51,002 bases of DNA from JAWLGJ01 sp041685145 (GTDB lineage: Bacteria > Pseudomonadota > Alphaproteobacteria > Rhodospirillales > Magnetospirillaceae). The notes below the pieces were generated by a model that saw only the letters and a program-made list of their open reading frames with translations, was not told the DNA's origin and did not search any database. Position 1 is the first letter of the stretch, and each line of letters starts with the position of its first letter. Below, one piece after another: positions 36,126 to 44,535 of this stretch. The position numbers and the translations under genes were made by a program. The stretch covers positions 1 through 51,002 of the forward strand of contig JAWLGJ010000024.1 of the NCBI GenBank assembly GCA_041685145.1. Direction: 5' to 3'.

Positions 36126-36173
36126 CCGGCGGGCGGGGGGGGGGGGGGGCGCCCCCCCCCCCCCCCCCGCCGG
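36126..36173. other. G15/C17 hairpin between divergent genes
   Basis: CCGGC (36126-36130), a run of 15 G (36135-36149), CG, a run of 17 C (36152-36168), then GCCGG (36169-36173): a near-perfect long hairpin. Such homopolymers are prone to slippage and to sequencing error. The remainder of 36007-36228 shows no gene. Confidence 0.7.
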
Positions 36174-36228
36174 TTTCCGGTCAGGCACGATCCTTGCTGC
36201 CGGCATCGGCGCCGACAGGTGGGGGACA

Positions 36229-37098
36229 ATGACGATCACGACCATCAGGGCCACGCCCGCCGCGATCCTGGGCTGGGGCGCCGTCGCGGCCGCCATGCAT
36301 GGCGGCGTCGTCGGCGGCGCGCTGCTGCTGGGGTCGCCGCCGCAGCCGCCGCCCGGTCACGAGCACGTCTTTCAGGTCGTCGACCTGCCCCCGCAGCCGC
36401 TCCCGCCGGCGGCGCCGCCACGGCCGGTGGTCCCCGAACCGGAACCCGAACCGGAACCCGAACCAGAACCCGAACCGGAACCGGAACCCGAACCGGAACC
36501 CGAACCGGAACCGGAGCCCGAACCCGAACCGGAGCCCGAACCGGAACCGGAGCCGGAACCCGAACCCGAACCCGAACCGGAACCGGAACCGGTGGTCGAG
36601 CCCGCGCCCGTCGTCGCGCCGCCGCCGGCCCCGAAGCCGCCGCCGCCCAAGCCGCCGTCCAAGCCGCCGGCCGTGCGACCGCCGCCGGCAGAGCCGCCGC
36701 CGGTGGCCGCCCCGCCCGAACCGGCGCCGCCGCCCGCCGCCGTCGCCGCCGACGCTCCGGCCGCGGCCGCCCCCGCTCCGGCGTTGCAGGGGGCGCCGCT
36801 GGACTATGTGGCACCGGACCTGCACGCCGCCTACCGCCACAACCCGCCGCCGGCCTACCCGCTGCCGGCCCGCCGGCGCGGCCTGCAGGGGGTGGTGGTG
36901 CTGGAGGTGGACCTGGACGCCGGCGGCCGTCCGCGCCGCGTCGTCGTCCGCGACAGCTCGGGCCACGCCGTGCTCGACCGCGCCGCGGTGGCCGCCGTCG
37001 AGGATTGGCGCTTTCAGCCGGCGCGCCATGGTGGGCGCGCGGTGGCGGCGACGGTGGAGGTGCCGATCCGCTTTGCCTTGAACGATGGGAGACGTTGA
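36229..37098 (+). CDS. tonB: TonB energy transducer
   Basis: A 289-residue TonB protein: one N-terminal membrane helix (ILGWGAVAAAMHGGVVGGALLL), a long Pro-rich periplasmic spacer (about 69-185, beginning with some 55 residues of Pro-Glu repeats) and the C-terminal TonB domain (YPLPARRRGLQGVVVLEV, then AVAAVEDWRFQPA). It passes proton-motive energy from ExbB-ExbD to outer-membrane receptors. The ATG follows GGGGGA. The next genes are exbB, exbD and a receptor, so the system is complete and dedicated. Confidence 0.93.
   Translation: MTITTIRATPAAILGWGAVAAAMHGGVVGGALLLGSPPQPPPGHEHVFQVVDLPPQPLPPAAPPRPVVPEPEPEPEPEPEPEPEPEPEPEPEPEPEPEPEPEPEPEPEPEPEPEPEPEPEPVVEPAPVVAPPPAPKPPPPKPPSKPPAVRPPPAEPPPVAAPPEPAPPPAAVAADAPAAAAPAPALQGAPLDYVAPDLHAAYRHNPPPAYPLPARRRGLQGVVVLEVDLDAGGRPRRVVVRDSSGHAVLDRAAVAAVEDWRFQPARHGGRAVAATVEVPIRFALNDGRR
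36433..36590 (+). repeat. Tandem repeat coding the TonB Pro-Glu spacer
   Basis: Tandem GAACCC/GAACCG/GAGCCC six-base units, about 26 copies, coding alternating Glu and Pro in TonB. The same dipeptide repeat occurs in the nearby glycanase gene. Confidence 0.9.
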
Positions 37099-37099
37099 C

Positions 37100-37687
37100 G
37101 TGGAACAGCAGTGGTTCGGATGGTGGGGCGAGGCCGACTGGGTGGTGCGGGGCGTGTTCGTCGTCCTCACGGCGATGTCGCTGGTCTCGTGGACGGCCAT
37201 TCTGTTCAAGGCGTGGCAGTTCGGCCGCTTCTTCCGGCGTGAGACCGCCCTGGCCCAGAGTCTGCGCCAGCCGGACGCGGCGCCGGACCTGGGGACGCAG
37301 GGCGGCCCCTCGGCCGGTTTCGCGCCGCTGCTGCGCCGCGCCCATGTGCCGGAATCGCTGTTCGCCCAGGTGGTGCGGGAGTTGCGCACCGAGATGGAGA
37401 ACGGCCTCGTCATCCTGGCCACCATCGGCAACACCGCCCCCTTCATCGGCCTTCTGGGGACGGTGTGGGGCATCATGCACGCCCTGCAGACCCTGGGCGG
37501 CGAGACGGCGCTGACCCTGGCGATGGTCGGCGGCCCCGTCGCCGAGGCGCTGGTGGCCACCGCAGCCGGCCTGTTCGCCGCCATACCGGCGGTGATGGGC
37601 TACAACCTGCTGCTGCGCCGGCTGGCGCGCCTGATGGTGGTGGTGGAGGGCAACGGCCGCCGCCTGCTGGCGACGGAGGCGCCGTGA
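37100..37687 (+). CDS. exbB: ExbB/TolQ-type proton channel subunit
   Basis: A 195-residue MotA/TolQ/ExbB protein with three membrane helices: one near the N terminus (GVFVVLTAMSLVSWTAILF), then the conserved IGNTAPFIGLLGTVWGIMHAL and VAEALVATAAGLFAAIPAVMGYN. It forms the proton channel with ExbD and drives TonB. The GTG at 37100, two bases after the tonB stop and eight after GGGAG, is preferred; an ATG at 37085 would overlap tonB by 14 bases. The stop overlaps the exbD ATG (TGATG). Confidence 0.92.
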   Translation: MEQQWFGWWGEADWVVRGVFVVLTAMSLVSWTAILFKAWQFGRFFRRETALAQSLRQPDAAPDLGTQGGPSAGFAPLLRRAHVPESLFAQVVRELRTEMENGLVILATIGNTAPFIGLLGTVWGIMHALQTLGGETALTLAMVGGPVAEALVATAAGLFAAIPAVMGYNLLLRRLARLMVVVEGNGRRLLATEAP

Positions 37688-38094
37688 TGGCCGGCGGCAT
37701 CGGTGGCGGCGGCGGCGATTCGCCCATGTCGGAGATCAACGTCACGCCGCTGGTCGACGTGATGCTGGTGCTGCTGGTGATCTTCATCCTCACCGCGCCG
37801 CTGCTGGCGCAGGCGCTGCGGGTGGACGTGCCGCGCGCCGAGGCCGAGCCCAGCGGCGAGCCCGAGACCCTCACCGTCACCCTGACCGCCGACGGCGCGC
37901 TGATGCTCGACGATCACAGCATGGGGCGGGCGGCGCTGCGGGCGGCGCTGCGCGAGCGGCTGGCCGCCAAGCCCAAGATCGTCACCCGCTTCGCCGCCGA
38001 CGGCGAGGCCTCCTACCAGCAGGTGGCCGAGGTGATCGCCCTCTTGCGCAAGGCCGGGGTCGAGCGCCTGGCCTTCGCCACCCAGGCCCCCTGA
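37687..38094 (+). CDS. exbD: ExbD/TolR-type proton channel subunit
   Basis: A 135-residue protein with the family motif EINVTPLVDVMLVLLVIFI, whose Asp in the single membrane helix carries the proton, and a periplasmic C-terminal domain. It is translationally coupled to exbB and followed 28 bp later by the receptor gene. Confidence 0.93.
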   Translation: MAGGIGGGGGDSPMSEINVTPLVDVMLVLLVIFILTAPLLAQALRVDVPRAEAEPSGEPETLTVTLTADGALMLDDHSMGRAALRAALRERLAAKPKIVTRFAADGEASYQQVAEVIALLRKAGVERLAFATQAP

Positions 38095-38122
38095 CCCCCA
38101 AGAAAAAGGAATCGTCCCCCCC

Positions 38123-40237
38123 ATGACTTGCAAGCGTGCTCTGACCGCCAGCGTTTCGGCCGCCGTGTTGGCGGCGTCGGCGGCGGTGGCCGAGGAACCC
38201 GTCGTGCTTGACGAGGTCAGCGTCACCGCCACCCGCGCCGCCCGCGCCACCAAGGACGTGCCGCAGTCCATCGCCGTCATCGGCGCGGACGAAATCGACG
38301 CCCAGAAGATGCTGAACGTCAAGGAAGGGCTCGACACCACCCCCGGCGTCCTCATCGAGAGCAGCCACGCCGGCTATGACGCCCGCCTGATCATCCGCGG
38401 CGCCGGGCTGAAGGCCCGCTACGGCATCCGCGAGATCATGCTGCTGCGCGACGGCGTGCCCATGACCGACCCCGATTCGTTCACGCGCCTGGATTTCGTC
38501 GACACCCAGGACATCGAACAGATCGAGGTGGTGAAGGGGCCGGGCGGCATCTATGCCGGCGGCTCGGCCGGCGGCACCATCCACGTCATCTCGAAATCGG
38601 TCTTCGACCTCGACAACCGCCTGCGCGTGGGCGGCGGCGACCAGGGGCAGGCCCTGGCGCACGGGCGCATCGGCGGCATGGTCTCCGACACCCAGGCGCT
38701 GTCGCTGACCGCCACCCACAAGCGCACCGACAACGACTGGCGGGCGTGGAACGAGTTCGACAGCAGCAACGCGGCGCTGAAGCACGGCGCCTTCATCGGC
38801 GAGGGCGTGCTGGAAAGCGAGATCGCCTACACCGAGGCCGACCTCCAGCTTCCCGGCCGCCTCGACCCCGCCGGCTATGCCGAGTTCCGCGCCACCGGCA
38901 CCCAGGAGGGCACCGCCGACCCCTGGAAGCACAGCGGCCGCTATTCCAAGATCCTGTTCGCCAATCTGCGCTATGAGCAGGAGGTCGGCGACTGGACCAT
39001 CAAGCCGCGCCTCTACGGCACCTGGTGGGAGCACTTCCACCCCGTCACCGGCTTCATCAATGTCAGCGAGAACAACTACGTCTTCGGCGGCGATCTGGAG
39101 GGGCAGTGGCGGCACACGCTGGCCGGGATGGGCGCGACCCTGGTCGTCGGCGGCACCGTGCGCCGTGACATCAGCGCCGACGCCGAGAAATACACCTATC
39201 GCGACGTTCTCACCGCCGGCCCCAGCATCGTTGCCACCCTGTCCGACCGCACCGGCGCGCTGGCGCAGGTGCAGGACACCTACAACACCCTCTACGGCGT
39301 CTTCGCGCAGGAATCGCTGCACGTCACCGACGACATCCTCCTCGATGTCGGCTTCCGGCTCGACCGCTCCGAGTTCGACATCACCGAGACCGAGCACATC
39401 GGCTTCAACTACGGCCTCAACAATTACGTCGTGAACCCGGCGCCGGTGGTGACGAGCTCGACGCCCGGCTTCACCCTGTTCTCGCCCAAGCTGGGCGTGT
39501 CCTGGGCGGTGCGCGAGGGCCTCAACCTCTACGGCAGCGTCGCCCAGGGCGGCCAGGTGCCGTCCAGCAGCGAGATCACCAGCAATCCGGGCCTCGACAG
39601 CGCCGTCGCCACCAATTTCGAGCTGGGCGCCAAGGGACGCTTTCGGGGCCTCAGCTTCGACGTCGCCGCCTATTACGGCACCGTCGAGGACGAGATCGTG
39701 CAGCAGTACCAAAGCGGCCAGTCCGTCTATCGCAACGCCGGCGAGACCCGCAAGCGCGGCATCGAACTGGGCGGCGCCTACGAAATCCTCGACGGCCTCA
39801 ACCTCGGCGGCGGCTACGCCTACAGCGATTACCAGTTCGAGGACTTCACCGAAATCGTCCGCACCTTCGTCCCCGGCGTCGGCATGGTGGCCACCAACCA
39901 GGACCGCGCCGGCAATACGCTGCCCTATGTGCCGCGGCACCAGTATTCCCTTTTCGCCAGCTACGCCCACGACAGCGGCCTGCGGGCGCGCGTCGAGACG
40001 CGAAGCTGGGGCGACTACTGGCTGGACAACGCCAACACCGAGAAGCACGGCGGCTACGATCTCGTCACCGACGTCATGGTCGGCTACGAGCGCGGCGCCC
40101 ACAGCCTGCAACTCAACGTCGACAACGTCTTCGACAAATATTTCGCCGTCGAGGCCACCAAGGATCTCAACGGCGACAAGCGCTACCGGGTGGCACCACC
40201 GCGCACCTGGATGCTCACCTACCGCTACCGCTGGTAA
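38123..40237 (+). CDS. TonB-dependent outer-membrane receptor
   Basis: A 704-residue receptor: signal peptide (MTCKRALTASVSAAVLAASA), TonB box LDEVSVTATRA, plug domain (about 40-155; DGVPMTDPDSF, VEVVKGPGGIYAGGSAGGTI), then a 22-strand-type barrel ending in YRYRW with the terminal aromatic of outer-membrane proteins. No extra N-terminal signalling domain is present. The ligand cannot be read directly. The DUF4198-like protein, polyferredoxin and CcdA-like protein downstream suggest a metal (Cu or Fe) or its chelate. AAGGA lies before the ATG. Confidence 0.93.
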   Translation: MTCKRALTASVSAAVLAASAAVAEEPVVLDEVSVTATRAARATKDVPQSIAVIGADEIDAQKMLNVKEGLDTTPGVLIESSHAGYDARLIIRGAGLKARYGIREIMLLRDGVPMTDPDSFTRLDFVDTQDIEQIEVVKGPGGIYAGGSAGGTIHVISKSVFDLDNRLRVGGGDQGQALAHGRIGGMVSDTQALSLTATHKRTDNDWRAWNEFDSSNAALKHGAFIGEGVLESEIAYTEADLQLPGRLDPAGYAEFRATGTQEGTADPWKHSGRYSKILFANLRYEQEVGDWTIKPRLYGTWWEHFHPVTGFINVSENNYVFGGDLEGQWRHTLAGMGATLVVGGTVRRDISADAEKYTYRDVLTAGPSIVATLSDRTGALAQVQDTYNTLYGVFAQESLHVTDDILLDVGFRLDRSEFDITETEHIGFNYGLNNYVVNPAPVVTSSTPGFTLFSPKLGVSWAVREGLNLYGSVAQGGQVPSSSEITSNPGLDSAVATNFELGAKGRFRGLSFDVAAYYGTVEDEIVQQYQSGQSVYRNAGETRKRGIELGGAYEILDGLNLGGGYAYSDYQFEDFTEIVRTFVPGVGMVATNQDRAGNTLPYVPRHQYSLFASYAHDSGLRARVETRSWGDYWLDNANTEKHGGYDLVTDVMVGYERGAHSLQLNVDNVFDKYFAVEATKDLNGDKRYRVAPPRTWMLTYRYRW

Positions 40238-40249
40238 GGAGACGGTTCC

Positions 40250-41083
40250 ATGCGAGCAATCCTGATTCTCCTGGCGGCGGTCTGCGCCGGGGTGGCTCCG
40301 GCGGCGGCACAGCACCGCGGCCACGACGCCGGCGGCACCCCCGCCAGCGCCGCCGCCATCGGCCACTGGACCGGTTATCCCACCCTGCGCACCGTCCGCG
40401 CCGGGCGCGCGGGGGCCCGGGTGCTGGTCAGCGGCGTGGCGGCGGAGGCGGCCGCCGTGCTGCCGCCCGAGGGCGCGCCCTGGGAGATCACCCTCGACGG
40501 CGGCGAGGGCCGCTTCGAGGCGCGCGGCGGCGGCAACTATCATTGGCTGGTGGTGCGCGAGGAGGGCGAGGGTCTGGTGCGCATCGCCACCGCCGCGCAG
40601 TATTTTTCCGGCCCGGGCACGGCGCCGGCGGCGCTGCTGGCGAAGCCGATGGCGGAGCTTGAGGTCGTGCCCGACCCCATCCCCCGCGAGCACGCCCATT
40701 ACCGCGCCGGCGAAAAATGGCCCTTCCTGGTGCGCTTCCGGGGCCAGCCGCTGGCCGACGCCCGCGTGCGCCTGCACACCGGCTATGGCAGCCGCATCAG
40801 CGCCGTCACCGGCGGCGACGGCCGCGTCGTCCTGCCCATTCCCGACGACATGCCGGCGGCGGTGGCGGGCGGCAAGAACGCCCACGGCCGCCCGCCCAAG
40901 GCGCCGCTGGTGGTGGCGGTCGAGCACGAGGCCGACGGCATCCGCTACGTCGCCAGCTTCAGCGCCGGCTATCGCCCCAACGCCTTCGCCGACCGCGCGC
41001 TGTGGCCGGGGGTGGCGTTCATGGGCCTGGGAATGCTGGCGGCCGCGCCCCTGTGGCGCCGCAAGCGGAAGGAGGCACGGTGA
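40250..41083 (+). CDS. DUF4198-like periplasmic protein with C-terminal anchor
   Basis: A 277-residue protein with a signal peptide (MRAILILLAAVCAGVAPAAA), a His-bearing mature start (QHRGHDAGG), a beta-rich body and a C-terminal membrane helix with a basic end (RRKRKEAR). The second half (ELEVVPDPIP, WPFLVRFRGQPLADARVRLHTG) matches the DUF4198 pattern found beside metal-uptake receptors. It probably handles a metal or supports the receptor in the periplasm. AAGGAG precedes the ATG, and the stop overlaps the next start (TGATG). Confidence 0.78.
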   Translation: MRAILILLAAVCAGVAPAAAQHRGHDAGGTPASAAAIGHWTGYPTLRTVRAGRAGARVLVSGVAAEAAAVLPPEGAPWEITLDGGEGRFEARGGGNYHWLVVREEGEGLVRIATAAQYFSGPGTAPAALLAKPMAELEVVPDPIPREHAHYRAGEKWPFLVRFRGQPLADARVRLHTGYGSRISAVTGGDGRVVLPIPDDMPAAVAGGKNAHGRPPKAPLVVAVEHEADGIRYVASFSAGYRPNAFADRALWPGVAFMGLGMLAAAPLWRRKRKEAR

Positions 41084-42123
41084 TGACGATGACCCTGAGC
41101 CGCGTGCGCCTGGGGGTGCAACTGCTGATGCTGGCGCTGACCGTCTACGGCGGCAACGTCGTCGGCTATTACATGGCCCAGAAGATCAGCAACGCGCTGC
41201 CGGCGTTGTCCTGCGCCTATGACCAGCAGAACGGCGCCTATTGCGTGCTGATTCCCTTCCAGCACCAGATGCACCACCGGGTGGGCGAGGGCCTCGTCGC
41301 CCTGGGGGCAGTGACCTTCGAGCTGTTCCTGCCCATGCTGTTCACCTTCCTGACCTTCTTCGCGTTCTTCGTGGTGCTCAACAAGGCCTTCTGCGGCTGG
41401 ATCTGCCCGCTGGGGACGCTCCAGGAGCTTCTGTACAAGGCGGGGCGCTGGCTGTCGGCGCCGCTGCGGGCGTTGGACGCCGCCACCGTGCGGCGGCTGC
41501 GGCCGGTGAAGTGGCTGATGCTGGCGGGGCTGATCTTCCTGCTGCCGATGCTGGCCGGGCTGGGGGCGGCGCCCCACGCCGCCGGCGACGCCTTCTGCCA
41601 GATTTGCCCCTCGCGCATCGCCACCACGCTGCTGACCGGCGACGCCGAGCAGGTGGCGGTGCCGACGTCGGGCTGGGCGGAGATGGGCTTCGCGGCGCTG
41701 CGCAACACCATCTTCGGCTTCGTGCTGGTGGCGGCGGTGGCGCTGCGCCAGCCCTTCTGCCGCGTCTGTCCGCTGCTGGCGCTGCACGCCGTCTTCCGGC
41801 GGCTGTCGCCGATGCGGCTGGTCAAGCGGCCCAGCGACCGCTGCGCGCGCTGCGGCATCTGCGTCAAGGCCTGTCCGATGGACATCGTCGAGGTGGCGCG
41901 CGAGCAGGGGCCCAAGGCCTTCCACGCCGACTGCACCCTGTGCGGGCGCTGCGTCGAGTTCTGCCCCGAGGACGGCACCCTGGCGCTGAAATGGGGGCCG
42001 GTGCCGCTGTTCACCTCGCGGGCGGACTATTTCCGCGCCCGCGTGCGCACCGAGCGCCCCGACGGCACCCCGGTGGCGGCGCGCCTGCCGCGCAAGGCGC
42101 CGGGGCCGGTGGAGGGCGCCTGA
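41083..42123 (+). CDS. NapH/CcoG/NosR-like membrane polyferredoxin
   Basis: A 346-residue membrane protein with about five helices. It has the NapH/NosR-type motifs FCGWICPLGTLQE, CQICPS and CRVCPLLALH in the membrane part, then two cytoplasmic [4Fe-4S] motifs CARCGICVKACP and CTLCGRCVEFCP. Relatives move electrons across the membrane from quinol or cytoplasmic donors; CcoG is reported to act as a cupric reductase. In this operon a reductive step on an imported metal, or electron supply to a periplasmic partner, is the best guess. AGGAGG lies seven bases before the ATG. Confidence 0.87.
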   Translation: MTMTLSRVRLGVQLLMLALTVYGGNVVGYYMAQKISNALPALSCAYDQQNGAYCVLIPFQHQMHHRVGEGLVALGAVTFELFLPMLFTFLTFFAFFVVLNKAFCGWICPLGTLQELLYKAGRWLSAPLRALDAATVRRLRPVKWLMLAGLIFLLPMLAGLGAAPHAAGDAFCQICPSRIATTLLTGDAEQVAVPTSGWAEMGFAALRNTIFGFVLVAAVALRQPFCRVCPLLALHAVFRRLSPMRLVKRPSDRCARCGICVKACPMDIVEVAREQGPKAFHADCTLCGRCVEFCPEDGTLALKWGPVPLFTSRADYFRARVRTERPDGTPVAARLPRKAPGPVEGA

Positions 42124-42767
42124 TGCCCGAGGTCATCGCCACGTTCGGCCTCCTGGGGGCGGCGCTGCTGGGGCTGTCGGTGGGGCTGACGGCCTGCACC
42201 GTCTCCTGCCTGCCCTATATGGGCACCTGGGTGCTGGGGCGCGCCGCCGGCGCCGGGGCGGCGTTCGCCGACGCCGGCGCCTTCGTGCTCGGCCGCGTCG
42301 GCGGCTACGCGGCGCTGGCCGCCGCCGCCGGCGTGGCCGGCGCCTGGCTGGCCGACGGGCTGGAGGGCTACGGCGCCGTGGCGCTGGGCCTGGGGGCGAT
42401 CCTCGCCGCCGGGTTGCTGCTGCGCCCCGAGGCCGGCGGCCGCGACTGCGCGTCCCCACGCCGGCCGCGGCTGCCGCCGGCGCTGATGGGCGCGGCGCTG
42501 GCGCTGGTGCCGTGCCCGCCGCTGACCACCCTGGTCGCCGCCGCCGCCGCCAGCGGCAGCCTCGCGCATGGCGCCGCCCTGGGGCTGGCCTTCGGGCTGG
42601 GGGCGGCGGTGACGCCGCTGCTGGTGGTGCTGCCGGCGTTGGGCGGCTTCGCCGGGGCGATGCGGCGCCAGCAACCCTGGCTGGGGCGCTGGCTGCGCCT
42701 TGGGGGGGCGGCGGTGCTGGCGGTCATCGGCCTGCGGGCGGTGGCCGGGGGGCTGGGCGCGCTGTAG
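42123..42767 (+). CDS. CcdA/DsbD-like membrane protein
   Basis: A 214-residue hydrophobic protein with about six helices. Paired Cys sit in helix 1 (LTACTVSCLPYMGTW), and Cys-Pro recurs in the matching helix 4 (LVPCPPLTTL), as in the duplicated fold of CcdA/DsbD and the SafE group, which pass thiol electrons or bind metal within the membrane. It starts in TGATG with the polyferredoxin gene and ends the long operon that begins at tonB. Confidence 0.75.
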   Translation: MPEVIATFGLLGAALLGLSVGLTACTVSCLPYMGTWVLGRAAGAGAAFADAGAFVLGRVGGYAALAAAAGVAGAWLADGLEGYGAVALGLGAILAAGLLLRPEAGGRDCASPRRPRLPPALMGAALALVPCPPLTTLVAAAAASGSLAHGAALGLAFGLGAAVTPLLVVLPALGGFAGAMRRQQPWLGRWLRLGGAAVLAVIGLRAVAGGLGAL

Positions 42768-42782
42768 GCGCGCGCGCCGGCC

Positions 42783-42796
42783 TTGATCCGGATCAA
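42783..42796 (+). promoter_or_regulatory. Perfect FNR box before the SafE-like gene
   Basis: TTGAT-CCGG-ATCAA is a perfect FNR consensus dyad. Its centre is at 42789.5. A class II start (-41.5) would be near 42831, and GTTATG/TTATGC (42817-42823) sits where the -10 should be. The gene begins at 42850. Confidence 0.8.
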
Positions 42797-42849
42797 TGTC
42801 CACCCTATCCGAAGGGGTTATGCCGGAGACCTTCTAGCGCGGGAAGGTT

Positions 42850-43563
42850 ATGGACGGCACCGTTCTCTCCAACATCCTGGCCATCGGGCTGGTCAGCACG
42901 CTGCACTGTTCGGCGATGTGCGGCGGCATCATGGGCGCGCTCAGCCTCAGCCTGCCGGCGGAGGCGCGCGAGCGGTCGGGGCTGTTCGCCGTCTATGTGC
43001 TGCTGTTCAACCTCGGCCGCCTCGTCACCTATGCCGGCTTGGGGGCGGCCGTCGGCGTGCTGGGGCGCGGCCTGCTGGGGGTGTTGCCGCCGCAATGGGC
43101 GCACTGGCTGTTCCAGGGCTCCCTGGCGCTGGTCTGTGTCGTCGTCGGCCTGCACCTGATTGGCGCGCTGCCCCGCCTGGCGCGGTTCGAAAGCCTGGGC
43201 GCGCTGGTGTGGCGGCTGGTGGAGCCGCTGGGGCGCAGCCTGCTGCCGGTGACCCGGCCCGTACAGGCGCTGGCCTACGGCGTCGTGTGGGGCTTTTTGC
43301 CCTGCGGCCTCGTCTACGGGATGCTGTTGGTGGCGCTGTCGGCGGGCGGCGCCCAGGCGGGGGCGGCGGTGATGGGGGTGTTCTGGCTGGGCTCGCTGCC
43401 GACGCTGCTGGCGGCCGGAATGCTGACGCGGGCGATGGTGCGGCTGGTGCGCCTGCCGCGGCTGCGCTTCGGGCTGGGGCTGGGGCTGATCGCCCTGGGC
43501 TTCTTCACCGTGCTGGCGCCGCCCTTCCTGCCCAATCCCGGCGTACCCATGATGGCGGGCTGA
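42850..43563 (+). CDS. TauE/SafE-family (DsbD-like) membrane protein
   Basis: A 237-residue protein with about six helices and the motifs HCSAMCGG (residues about 19-26) and LPCGLVYGM, typical of the DsbD_2/UreH-like group often annotated as sulfite exporter TauE/SafE. Members are common beside cbb3-oxidase assembly genes, and the HC-x2-MC pattern looks able to hold a soft metal such as Cu(I). The perfect FNR box upstream predicts induction without oxygen. The ATG has GGGAAGG only two bases away, so initiation may be modest. The next gene follows by two bases. Confidence 0.82.
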   Translation: MDGTVLSNILAIGLVSTLHCSAMCGGIMGALSLSLPAEARERSGLFAVYVLLFNLGRLVTYAGLGAAVGVLGRGLLGVLPPQWAHWLFQGSLALVCVVVGLHLIGALPRLARFESLGALVWRLVEPLGRSLLPVTRPVQALAYGVVWGFLPCGLVYGMLLVALSAGGAQAGAAVMGVFWLGSLPTLLAAGMLTRAMVRLVRLPRLRFGLGLGLIALGFFTVLAPPFLPNPGVPMMAG

Positions 43564-43565
43564 GC

Positions 43566-44522
43566 ATGGACGTCATCGACACCCGCCTCATCGGCGCCTC
43601 GCCCGAGATGGCCAGCCTGCTGCGCACCGCCCGCGTTGTGGCGGCGGCCGACGCCACCGTGCTGCTGGTGGGCGAAACCGGCACCGGAAAGGAACTGCTG
43701 GCGGAGGTTCTGCACGCCTGGAGCCGGCGGCACCAGGGGCCCTTCCTGCCGGTCAATTGCGCCGCCCTGCCCGAGGCGCTGGTCGAAAGCGAACTGTTCG
43801 GCTGCCGCCGCGGCGCCTTCACCGGCGCGGTCAGCGACCAGCCCGGGAAGGTGGTCGCCGCCGACGGCGGCACGCTGTTCCTGGACGAGGTCGGCGAACT
43901 GCCGCTGGCGGCGCAGGCGAAGCTGCTGCGCTTCCTGGAAAGCGGCGAGGTGCAGCCGGTGGGGCAGGCGCGCCCGCGCCGGGTGTCGGCCCGCGTCGTC
44001 GCCGCCACCAACCGCGATCTCACCGCCCTGGTGGCCGATGGCCGCTTCCGCCAGGATCTGTTCTACCGCCTCAACGTCGTTCCCATCGACCTGCCGCCCC
44101 TGCGCGAGCGCGCCGGCGACGTGCCGGTGCTGCTGGAGCATTTCCTGCGCCGCCTCGCCCGCGTCCACGACCTGGCGCCGCCGCGGCTGTCGCCCGAGGC
44201 GCTGCGGCGCCTGAAGGCCTATCGCTGGCCGGGCAATGTGCGGGAATTGCGCAATGTCTGCGAGCGGTTGGTGATTCTGCACGCCGGCGGGGTCGTCGAC
44301 GTCGCCGCCTTGCCGGTGGAGATCCGCTCCGGCGCGGCGCCGGAACCGGCGCGACTGGGCCTGAGCCTGCCCGACGGCGGCCTGCGCCTCGACGAGGTGG
44401 AACGCAGCCTCATCGGCCAGGCGCTGGCCAAGACGGCCGGCAACCGCAGCCAGGCGGCGCGCCTGCTGGGCATCAGCCGCGACACGCTGCTCTATCGCCT
44501 CAAGAAATACGCCCTGTCCTGA
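43566..44522 (+). CDS. Sigma54-dependent activator without sensory domain
   Basis: A 318-residue AAA+ activator: Walker A GETGTGKE (36-43), the sigma54-contacting loop GAFTGA (83-88), Walker B GGTLFLDEVGELP (101-113), an arginine-finger region RQDLFYRLNVV, and a Fis-type helix-turn-helix at the end (NRSQAARLLGISRDTLLYRL). The N terminus goes straight into the AAA+ domain, so there is no receiver, GAF or PAS domain; control must be by synthesis or by a partner protein, as for PspF. It is two bases after the SafE-like gene and so probably shares its FNR-controlled transcript. Targets are unknown. Confidence 0.9.
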   Translation: MDVIDTRLIGASPEMASLLRTARVVAAADATVLLVGETGTGKELLAEVLHAWSRRHQGPFLPVNCAALPEALVESELFGCRRGAFTGAVSDQPGKVVAADGGTLFLDEVGELPLAAQAKLLRFLESGEVQPVGQARPRRVSARVVAATNRDLTALVADGRFRQDLFYRLNVVPIDLPPLRERAGDVPVLLEHFLRRLARVHDLAPPRLSPEALRRLKAYRWPGNVRELRNVCERLVILHAGGVVDVAALPVEIRSGAAPEPARLGLSLPDGGLRLDEVERSLIGQALAKTAGNRSQAARLLGISRDTLLYRLKKYALS

Positions 44523-44535
44523 GGGGCGCGGGCGT

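Noticed and set aside
37982..40927. A 981-codon minus-strand frame opposite exbD and the TonB receptor
   Set aside because: Shadow of the receptor gene: it lies antisense to clear plug and barrel motifs and has no recognisable domain of its own.
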